From NCBI GenBank assembly GCA_036794395.1, contig DAIRGS010000255.1, forward strand, positions 1 through 10,183: a DNA stretch of 10,183 bases. The letters are read 5' to 3'. The notes beneath the pieces are model-generated. The model made no database searches. It was not told the DNA's origin and worked only from the letters and a program-made list of their open reading frames with translations. Both the position numbers and the translations under genes were made by a program. The stretch's first letter is position 1. Every line of letters begins with the position of its first letter. The DNA comes from DASXMX01 sp036794395. Its GTDB lineage: Bacteria > Planctomycetota > Phycisphaerae > Tepidisphaerales > Tepidisphaeraceae. Positions 1 through 5,612 of the stretch are shown here, piece after piece.

Positions 1-7
1 GGGCTGT

Positions 8-34
8 CTTCGACCCTGAGGCTCAGACCCGAAG
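8..34. repeat. Interrupted perfect dyad, possible terminator
   Basis: The sequence reads CTTCG-ACC-CTGAG-G-CTCAG-ACC-CGAAG, symmetric about base 21, with 10 of 13 positions pairing. It lies about 47 bases past the stop of the minus-strand DUF3299 gene that ends at 81. A second small hairpin, CACGAA-N6-TTCGTG, sits at 49-66. Neither is followed by a T-run on the minus strand, so termination is only a guess; a palindromic repeat is equally possible. I see no convincing gene in bases 1-80. Confidence 0.35.
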
Positions 35-80
35 GGGAAGCACCGTGTCACGAAATTGCCTTCGTGGGGTGATATTCCGC

Positions 81-635
81 TTAGGTCTGCGGAGACACCT
101 CGTCGGTAACCATCGTATAGACGCTTACGACCGTACCCTGGCTGTTTTTTTCGAGTTTGACGTGCAGGGTTCCGGTTACGTTGACCAGGGTGTACATGTC
201 GTAGCGGTACATCTTCCGGTCTGCGGGGGCTTCAAGGAAAATGCGCTCCTGGACGAGTGGAGGGCCGCCGAAGCAGCACTTTTGGACGTTCCACACCAAC
301 TGGCAATCGGAAACTTGAGCGCTGGCACTGTTTGTGGTGAACATGAAGCCCTGGAGGGCTACCTTTTTGCCGTCCAATCCACGGAAGTCTTTGGGGACGT
401 CGGTCATTTTGCCGGTCTGATCATCAAACGGGAAACGGCCCAGCGCCTTCAGATTGACGACCGCTACGCCGCCACGTTTGTGAATGCCGTTGTTGATCGT
501 TTCGCTGAAGATGGTGTAACCGAGCGCGCCGAACACAATAAAGAAGAAACCAACAAAGGACATCATCCGCCAATTCCGCAGAATTGGTTTTAACCGGTGG
601 CCCAAGCTGGGCTTAATGGAATAATCGACTTCCAT
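81..635 (-). CDS. Membrane-anchored DUF3299-like protein with CCFG motif
   Basis: This is a 184-residue protein of unknown biochemical role. The N-terminus is cytoplasmic-looking and basic, followed by one membrane segment at about residues 24-43, so the rest should lie outside the membrane. Residues about 60-182 match the DUF3299-like pattern: L-x-G-x-x-V-x-L-x-G-F-M near 87-98, Cys111, the Cys-Cys-Phe-Gly-Gly-Pro-Pro motif at 120-126, and a C-terminal beta-rich part (V-T-G-T-L-H-V, about 153-159). It is clearly a paralogue of the gene just upstream. I chose the ATG at 635 because AGGAG (644-648) sits 8 bases before it; an in-frame GTG at 701 would add 22 residues that precede a normal anchor. 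It is last in the minus-strand run, 101 bases after its paralogue. The adjacent cysteines could bind metal or form a disulfide; this is inference. Confidence 0.85.
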   Translation of the reverse strand: MEVDYSIKPSLGHRLKPILRNWRMMSFVGFFFIVFGALGYTIFSETINNGIHKRGGVAVVNLKALGRFPFDDQTGKMTDVPKDFRGLDGKKVALQGFMFTTNSASAQVSDCQLVWNVQKCCFGGPPLVQERIFLEAPADRKMYRYDMYTLVNVTGTLHVKLEKNSQGTVVSVYTMVTDEVSPQT

Positions 636-736
636 GGGTTGTACTCCTGGTGACTCTCTGGCTTTGGGCGGGAATGCCCTTGAATTCCGGCTCGCAAGCA
701 CGTCGTATTCTATCAGAAACCGTCGGGGCGCGTTTC

Positions 737-1462
737 TTATTTCGACACTTTCACGCTGTCGGCCCCCAGCTCAAAAATACTGATCACGTAGCCGTCATCT
801 TTCTTTTCCTGCACGGTTAGATGCCCCTGCACGGTGATTTCGTCGGGGACATAGGCGAGTGACTTATCCTTTGGGCAACTAACGACGATCGTGTGTTGGA
901 TCTGTGGCGGCTGGCCGAAGCAGCAGGCGAACAGGCTGGGCACCAGGGCGAACTGGGTGATGTTCTCAGCCTGGTCCATGGGGATCATGAAGCCATGGAG
1001 CTTGATTTCCGAGCCATTGAGCTGGCGGATGTCGGCGGGGATTTTTCCGCCCTTTTCGTCGTCGTATTCGAAATTGCCCAGCTCTTTAATGGTGAATTCC
1101 ATGACCTCGCCGGCCTTGGGCTTTGGATGTTTTTTGCGGGTTTCGGGGTCGGTGGCGACATCCTGGGCGGTGGGGTCGGATGGGGGCGAGGCCGGGGCGG
1201 CTTTCAGGGAATAGAGGGCTTTTTGGCAGACTCGGATCTTTTCCTGGAGCGCGCCGAAGCGTGAGGGTTCATTTTTCGCGGCCTCGGCGAGGGTTTTGAG
1301 CATTGGGAGGGCCGCGGCATATTCGCCGCGGTTGAAGGCCTGATTGGCGCGAAGCTCGAGCCTTGGGTCGGGCGTGGTTGAGGCGGGACGGGTGGCCTGG
1401 GCACCGGCAAAGGATGCAAGACTCAAAATTACCACGAGGAATATCGCAAGCCGTTCACGCAT
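737..1462 (-). CDS. Secreted DUF3299-like protein with TPR-like N-terminal part
   Basis: This 241-residue protein has a clear signal peptide: MRER, a hydrophobic run at about 6-18, and an A-G-A cleavage motif at 19-21, so it should be exported. Residues about 34-85 form a helical, TPR-like stretch (ANQAFNRGEYAAALPML...). A Pro/Ala/Lys-rich linker at about 88-118 leads to the DUF3299-like domain (about 120-240): G-x-x-I-K-L-H-G-F-M-I-P near 150-161, the Cys-Cys-Phe-Gly-Gln-Pro-Pro motif at 180-186, and V-Q-G-H-L-T-V at 211-217. The ATG at 1462 has AGGAG (1469-1473) 6 bases upstream; a TTG at 1477 is less likely. It starts 40 bases after the permease stop, which suggests one operon. In the family, DUF3299 proteins occur next to LolD/FtsX-type transporters, including, as I recall, a zinc-responsive Pseudomonas operon. 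A direct metal role here is inference. Confidence 0.85.
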   Translation of the reverse strand: MRERLAIFLVVILSLASFAGAQATRPASTTPDPRLELRANQAFNRGEYAAALPMLKTLAEAAKNEPSRFGALQEKIRVCQKALYSLKAAPASPPSDPTAQDVATDPETRKKHPKPKAGEVMEFTIKELGNFEYDDEKGGKIPADIRQLNGSEIKLHGFMIPMDQAENITQFALVPSLFACCFGQPPQIQHTIVVSCPKDKSLAYVPDEITVQGHLTVQEKKDDGYVISIFELGADSVKVSK

Positions 1463-1502
1463 CGAACGCTCCTTCAAACTGCGGGGTCCACAATTTTACT
1501 CA

Positions 1503-3299
1503 TTATGCCGCGACGAGGTTCGTCGCGACTGGTGTACGGTACGCCTTCATCGCCGGCACCAGCCCAGCCAGCAATGATATCACCGCCACAATCAACAAGT
1601 AGACCCATTCGGCCAGTTGCGTTGTGTACCAACTGAATCCCTGCCCAACGGTATTGTTTAAATAGGCCGACGCGACGCCCCCGAGGGCATGTCCCACCAG
1701 AAGGCCCATCAGCCCCCCTGCCAGACCGATCAGGACCGCCTCGGCGCAGATCAGGGTCAGAATCCGCCCGCGCGTTGCTCCGAGGGCACGGAGGATGGCA
1801 ATTTCACGGGTTCGGGCAGAAACGGAGTTGTAAATGCTCACCAGAATGCCCACGCCGGCAACGATGCTGACCACAAATGAGATCAGCAACAGGATCGTTG
1901 TGGACGGGCCAAGGAAGGTGGCGAAAAAGACCTGCATGACCTGGGCGGGGTTGACAGCCTGGACATCCGGCAGGCCGCCATTGTTGATGAAGTAGATCAG
2001 TTCTCCGCCGGTGACCCCGCCGCGGGATTCGATGGCTATTGCCGAGACTTCCCATTCGCTTTCGGGAACATCCAGCTTGATGAAGTCCTGGGTGTGCGGC
2101 AGATCGGGAAGCAGTTCGTCGCCGAATGCCATCTTGTATTGCGGCGCGTCGGGCGTTTTTCCGTTGGGTGTTACGCCGGATCGCGCGTCTCTGTGCGCCT
2201 GAAGACCGCCTTCATGCTCGGCGATTGAGAAGAACGTGATGAGCGGAATGTAGAGGCATCGATCGGCGGCGGTGTGGGTGGGCTTGAGGATACCGACCAC
2301 TTCCCATTGCTCGGGATGGGTATCGGCCTCGGCACCGGGAGGCGGATTGCCGTGCGTTGCCTGGAACTTACTGCCGATTTTCAGACCGGCGTTGCGGGCG
2401 ACTTCGGCGCCGATGACAGCTTCGAACTTCCATGCCGCGAAAACGTGGCCCTCTGCCATCGCAAATGTTTTGTCTTTCTGATATTCGAGCGCTCCGCTTT
2501 CAGCACTCACGGCGGCATGCACTCTCTTTAAAAGTGCCGTCGCTTTGTCCTGATGGGCGGTTGCGCTGGTGGCGTCGCGGGCCGTTAGCGATTCAGTTGC
2601 CGCGCGCAATTCCTGCACGGCGGCGGCGGCGGTTTCGCTGGCTGGGTCGCCATATCGCCACTTTGAAGGGGTGGCTGCATCGGGGGCGTGGGGTTCGGTG
2701 ATCGGGGTTCCTTCGCGGCCTGTCTGGATTACCTGCTGGCGAACCTGCTCCACAGCCGTCGCCAGGGCATTCTGCTTATCCGCCGCATCCGCGGGCAACT
2801 GGGCGGGGGAACTGCGACGCTCGCGGACGGTGTTGCTTAATACATCCTGGCGGTCTTGTAACTGCTGGATCTGAGCTTCAAGTGGCGCGAGGGTTTGGAA
2901 CATCTTTGGGAGTGTGCCGATGATTGGCCGGCCTTTATAGACGTCGCCTACAGCCGTGGGCACGGCCAGCTTCACGCGATGATGGATGTCGAATTCCTTG
3001 GAGCCTTTTGGGGGACGTTCTTTGGCATTTAACTGCTCGTACACCCAGTACGGCATGTTCCCAGGGCTTTTGTCGATGTGATAAACGGTGTTCATCACAA
3101 GCTGGGTGGGGGAACCTTTGCCTACGCCGACCATGACGTCATAGCCGTACTCGGTTTGGCCGAACAGGGCTTGGCCGGCGTCGCGTAGCAGGAGAATCGA
3201 GATGGCCAGCGCGACTCCGAGGAGTACGGAGAGCAGCGTGAGCCAGCTCCCGAGGGCACGTTGCCGCATTTGCTTGATGATTAATTGAAGTGTTCCCAT
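1503..3299 (-). CDS. FtsX/MacB-type ABC transporter permease
   Basis: This 598-residue protein has the MacB/LolCE topology: membrane segment 1 at about 20-38, a large extracytoplasmic domain (about 40-460), then three C-terminal segments at about 466-489, 513-535 and 566-586. The FtsX-domain hallmark R-T-R-E-I-A-I-L-R-A-L-G-A is at 496-508, at the predicted contact with the ATPase. Residues about 135-270 form a helical, Gln/Ala-rich insertion that looks like a coiled coil and is not typical of small LolC-type permeases. Such permeases usually move lipoproteins, lipids or peptides across or out of the inner membrane, or act as mechanotransmission machines, rather than simple solute importers. 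The ATG at 3299 has no clear Shine-Dalgarno site, but the N-terminus fits the family. The partner ATPase is encoded 230 bases upstream. The substrate cannot be read from the sequence. Confidence 0.93.
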   Translation of the reverse strand: MGTLQLIIKQMRQRALGSWLTLLSVLLGVALAISILLLRDAGQALFGQTEYGYDVMVGVGKGSPTQLVMNTVYHIDKSPGNMPYWVYEQLNAKERPPKGSKEFDIHHRVKLAVPTAVGDVYKGRPIIGTLPKMFQTLAPLEAQIQQLQDRQDVLSNTVRERRSSPAQLPADAADKQNALATAVEQVRQQVIQTGREGTPITEPHAPDAATPSKWRYGDPASETAAAAVQELRAATESLTARDATSATAHQDKATALLKRVHAAVSAESGALEYQKDKTFAMAEGHVFAAWKFEAVIGAEVARNAGLKIGSKFQATHGNPPPGAEADTHPEQWEVVGILKPTHTAADRCLYIPLITFFSIAEHEGGLQAHRDARSGVTPNGKTPDAPQYKMAFGDELLPDLPHTQDFIKLDVPESEWEVSAIAIESRGGVTGGELIYFINNGGLPDVQAVNPAQVMQVFFATFLGPSTTILLLISFVVSIVAGVGILVSIYNSVSARTREIAILRALGATRGRILTLICAEAVLIGLAGGLMGLLVGHALGGVASAYLNNTVGQGFSWYTTQLAEWVYLLIVAVISLLAGLVPAMKAYRTPVATNLVAA

Positions 3300-3333
3300 A
3301 CGTCTGGCCGAATCGGTGCCGCAGGCTGTTAAT

Positions 3334-3364
3334 AATATACGGTGAAATGTATATCCGTTTTCAA
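3334..3364 (-). promoter_or_regulatory. Candidate promoter with operator for the permease genes
   Basis: On the minus strand TTGAAA (3359-3364) is followed, after 19 bases, by TATATT (3334-3339); an 18-base spacing gives GTATAT instead. Between and overlapping these boxes is a perfect palindrome ATATAC-N8-GTATAT (3335-3354). This is the classical place for a repressor to block RNA polymerase. The start codon is about 35 bases downstream. A PadR-family repressor is encoded in the same locus, and arms separated by 8 bases match the spacing known for PadR/LmrR-type sites, though the arm sequence differs from the ATGT-N8-ACAT I recall. The palindrome is seen directly; its role is inference. Confidence 0.45.
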
Positions 3365-3393
3365 TCTGCCGTGCTGAAATCCTCGGTCTTGTG

Positions 3394-3467
3394 ATCCTGG
3401 AGCGAAGCGAAGGATCTGTTATTCGAGCGATTCACCGACGATCAGATCCTTCGCTTCGCTCCAGGAT
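3394..3467. repeat. REP-like element: 25-bp perfect inverted repeat
   Basis: The arms at 3394-3418 and 3443-3467 are perfect reverse complements over 25 bp, separated by 24 bp; beyond one mismatch, three further pairs match. Each arm has its own small dyad (GATCCT ... AGGATC) around the core GGAGCGAAGCGAAGG. This resembles a dispersed palindromic sequence that I recall in several bacterial phyla, with cores such as GAGCGAAGCGAAG. It lies between the ATPase and permease genes, both on the minus strand, and could form a long hairpin in the transcript that reduces read-through or stabilises the upstream mRNA. No transposase is nearby. Confidence 0.8.
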
Positions 3468-3529
3468 GACACTGGGCAGCTTATCCAACAGAGGATTTCA
3501 GCAGAGCATTTTCAATCGTCCAGTTGGTA

Positions 3530-4294
3530 TCAACCCATGGCTGCTCGATTCAATTCCGCTAGAGAAACCGCCCGCGGCAATTGGCTTACGATGGCCGGGT
3601 CGTGACTGACCAGGAGCAGGCTTGCGCTGACCTCGGAGCAGAGTTTGCGTACGAGTTCGAGGACTTGCTGTGCGGATTTGGGATCGAGCGCTCCGGTTGG
3701 CTCATCGGCGAGGACCAGCTTGGGGCGGTTTGCCAGGGCGCGAGCGACGGCTACGCGCTGCTGCTGGCCCAGGGATAACTTGGCGGGCTTGTAATTGAGA
3801 CGTTCGCTGAGACCGACCTCGTTGAGCAGATGTTGGGCCCAGGCGGGGTCGGTTTTTCGGCCGGTGAAGCTCATGCCGAGCAGGACGTTTTCCAGAGCGG
3901 TGAATCCACCGAGGAGATGGTGAGTCTGGAAGATGTAGCCGATGAATCGGCCGCGGAATTGATCGCGTTGGGCTTCGCCCAGAGCGGTGATGTCTACGAT
4001 GCCGGGTGCGCCGGCGATGGGGGAACGGTAGCCAAATACTCCCGCGGCATCCGAACTTTGCGCGGCGACGGGATTCGGATTCTCGGGCTCCTTGCCAAAC
4101 AAGATCCTTCCACTGCTGGGAGTCAGGATTCCGGCGATCATGTGCAGCAGCGTCGTTTTTCCCGTCCCGCTCCCCCCTACCAGAGCTACCTGCTCGGCAT
4201 CGCCTAACTTGAAGGCGGGGACATTGATGACCGCGACGCGCTCGCCATCGGGCGAGATGTAATCCTTTTTGAGTGAATCCAACCACACGGGCAT
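3530..4294 (-). CDS. LolD/MacB-type ABC transporter ATPase
   Basis: This 254-residue nucleotide-binding subunit should drive the FtsX-type permease encoded downstream. All ATPase motifs are intact: Walker A G-G-S-G-T-G-K-T-T (40-48), Q-loop Gln123 in Y-I-F-Q, signature L-S-L-G-Q-Q-Q-R (173-180), Walker B L-V-L-A-D-E-P (193-199), D-loop G-A-L-D (201-204) and switch His231. Between Walker A and the Q-loop is an unusual Pro/Gly/Ala-rich insertion of roughly 25 residues (about 70-98) before the normal D-I-T-A-L segment. I use the ATG at 4294 since the protein then begins as relatives do; an in-frame TTG at 4330 would add 12 residues. Neither has a Shine-Dalgarno site. The gene is divergent from the PadR gene, with a 256-base shared upstream region. 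Confidence 0.92.
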   Translation of the reverse strand: MPVWLDSLKKDYISPDGERVAVINVPAFKLGDAEQVALVGGSGTGKTTLLHMIAGILTPSSGRILFGKEPENPNPVAAQSSDAAGVFGYRSPIAGAPGIVDITALGEAQRDQFRGRFIGYIFQTHHLLGGFTALENVLLGMSFTGRKTDPAWAQHLLNEVGLSERLNYKPAKLSLGQQQRVAVARALANRPKLVLADEPTGALDPKSAQQVLELVRKLCSEVSASLLLVSHDPAIVSQLPRAVSLAELNRAAMG

Positions 4295-4511
4295 GCCCAG
4301 CGTTTTGCCAGAATGGGCGGCGGAATGCAAAGGAGGTGAGTGCGCGTTTGGATGGGATTACGGTTTTTGTGTCGGCGGTGAGCTTTTACTGTTGATGGAT
4401 GAACGCGATTGCGGCGCGTGGAGAATCCGGGCCGGCGCGGGGTGGGGCAAGGTGATCGGGGCATCCGAGGGAGAGGGCTTATTGGATGAAACGGAAAGTT
4501 CGCGCTTTCAA

Positions 4512-4530
4512 TACTTTGATCTTCAAGGTA
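4512..4530. promoter_or_regulatory. Imperfect palindrome before padR, candidate autoregulatory site
   Basis: TACTTTGA-TCT-TCAAGGTA pairs at 7 of 8 arm positions and ends 20 bases before the PadR start codon, within the 4295-4550 region shared with the divergent ATPase gene. PadR regulators commonly repress themselves through such dyads near their promoter. A weak promoter could overlap it (TTTCAA at 4506-4511, 17 bases, TAATGT at 4529-4534), but the -35 match is poor. The rest of 4295-4550 shows no gene that I can support. Confidence 0.35.
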
Positions 4531-4550
4531 ATGTAGTTCCAGGTATACGG

Positions 4551-4889
4551 ATGAAAGCATCAAATAAAGAATTGGTTGGGGCTTCCACGGCGGTATTGAT
4601 TCTGGGGGTTCTGCGACGGGGATCGAACTACGGGTATGAAATCGTGCGGCAGATCAATGAGCATGCGGACGGCGCGTTTACGTGGCAGGAGGGGACGGTT
4701 TACCCGGTGCTGCACAAACTGGAGCGGGATGGGTTGGTGCGGAGCCGGTGGGAGGAGGCTGAGACGGGGCGGAAGCGGAAGTATTATGCGTTGACGGCGG
4801 CGGGACGCGAGTCGCTGGAAGAGGGGACGCGGCAGTGGCAGGTGTTTCATCAGATGATTGTGAAGCTTACTGGAGTCAGTCATGCGTGA
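4551..4889 (+). CDS. PadR-family transcriptional regulator
   Basis: This 112-residue protein is a compact, one-domain PadR repressor (the PadR-s1 size class). It shows the N-terminal helix and hydrophobic start (L-V-G-A-S-T-A-V-L-I-L-G-V-L), Y-G-Y-E-I (27-31), the recognition region E-G-T-V-Y-P-V-L-H-K-L-E-R-D-G-L-V (47-63), and the wing G-R-K-R-K-Y-Y-A-L-T-A-A-G (73-85). A short C-terminal helix should make the dimer. PadR proteins bind small ligands or partner proteins and often repress exporter genes and themselves. I chose the ATG at 4551, with a modest AGG at 4541-4543; the open frame extends upstream to 4269 but that part has no PadR similarity and overlaps the divergent ATPase. It overlaps the next gene by 8 bases (ATGCGTGA), so the two are translationally coupled. 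Confidence 0.92.
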   Translation: MKASNKELVGASTAVLILGVLRRGSNYGYEIVRQINEHADGAFTWQEGTVYPVLHKLERDGLVRSRWEEAETGRKRKYYALTAAGRESLEEGTRQWQVFHQMIVKLTGVSHA

Positions 4890-5496
4890 TTCGACCGATG
4901 ATGCCGTACGAAAAATTCGCGATCTGTGCCAGGAACTGGCGGACCGGCATGGGCTGGATCGCGAATTGCGCGATGAAATGTGCGGGCACCTGGAAGATAA
5001 ATTGGCGGGATATCTTCGCGGCGACGTTCGGATTTCGGAGGACGATGCGCTGTTGCTGGTGCGCGCGCACTTTGGAAACGCCGAGCAAATTGCCCGCACG
5101 ATCGGACGAGAGTCTAGTGGAGCGGCGGAGAAGTTTTTGACATCGCAAGTCAACCACGCGCGACTTTACTCAGTGCTGGCGATTATCCTTGGTGTTTCGA
5201 CAATGCTTACGATTCCGCTGGCGCTGCTAGTGTGGGTCCAGCGGCAATACGCCTGGGGTCCCAAGTCGCCGGGGCGCATTCCCAACTGGGCGCTTCCGTG
5301 GTCTGCGGCGATTAGCGGGATGTATGTGGTGTTGATCCTCTTGACACTGTTTGCACGGCGACTGAATCCCGGCGCGGGGCGACGGCTTACGCGGATGCTT
5401 AATTACGTGTTGCTTCCCGCAGTCCCCTTTGGAACGTTGCTGGGGATTTATGGGCTGATGAAGGTCGACAAAGGCGGGGAGCGCCAAATCGTGTGA
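4882..5496 (+). CDS. HAAS/DUF1700-like membrane protein paired with PadR
   Basis: This 204-residue protein has an all-helical N-terminal cytoplasmic domain (about 5-75) containing L-x-x-E-L-R-D-E-M-x-x-H-L-E-D (about 25-39) and the pattern S-E-D-D-A-L-L-L-V-x-x-H-F-G (52-65). That is typical of the HAAS, DUF1700 or 'permease prefix' domains usually encoded next to PadR genes. Three membrane segments follow at about 95-119, 138-158 and 173-192. The likely role is to sense or relay an envelope signal to PadR, perhaps by holding it; this rests on gene pairing in the family, not on a motif. The start ATG at 4882 lies inside the end of padR and has TGGAG about 8 bases upstream. The gene ends 117 bases before the convergent asparagine synthase gene. 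Confidence 0.8.
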   Translation: MRDSTDDAVRKIRDLCQELADRHGLDRELRDEMCGHLEDKLAGYLRGDVRISEDDALLLVRAHFGNAEQIARTIGRESSGAAEKFLTSQVNHARLYSVLAIILGVSTMLTIPLALLVWVQRQYAWGPKSPGRIPNWALPWSAAISGMYVVLILLTLFARRLNPGAGRRLTRMLNYVLLPAVPFGTLLGIYGLMKVDKGGERQIV

Positions 5497-5543
5497 GTTA
5501 GAGCATCCATGGCTTTTGTGTGGTTGGATCGTAAATTGAGTCA

Positions 5544-5577
5544 CCGTGGGCGGAAGGTCCGGGGCTTCCGCCCACGG
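5544..5577. terminator. 13-bp-stem hairpin between convergent genes
   Basis: The arms CCGTGGGCGGAAG (5544-5556) and CTTCCGCCCACGG (5565-5577) pair perfectly with an 8-base loop. The element is placed 47 bases after the HAAS gene and 35 bases past the stop of the convergent asparagine synthase gene, as a two-way terminator would be. It lacks a T-run on either side, so it may instead be a palindromic repeat that slows polymerase or protects 3' ends. Confidence 0.55.
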
Positions 5578-5612
5578 CTATCAAGGATCAACAAGAAATA
5601 TGCCCCATGGAT

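Noticed and set aside
45..593. A 182-codon plus-strand frame
   Set aside because: It is antisense to the DUF3299 gene at 81-635, which has a Shine-Dalgarno site, a membrane anchor and a paralogue next door.
3391..3609. Small plus-strand frame over the inverted repeat
   Set aside because: Its sequence is the translation of the REP-like arms (R-S-E-G-S and D-P-S-L-R-S-R-M), not a gene.
3702..4286. A 194-codon minus-strand frame
   Set aside because: It overlaps the ABC ATPase in another frame, is very Arg- and Pro-rich, and has no motif, whereas the ATPase frame has all Walker motifs.
4269..4550. Upstream extension of the PadR gene by 94 codons
   Set aside because: The added part has no PadR similarity, overlaps the divergent ATPase, and would bury the candidate operator inside the gene.
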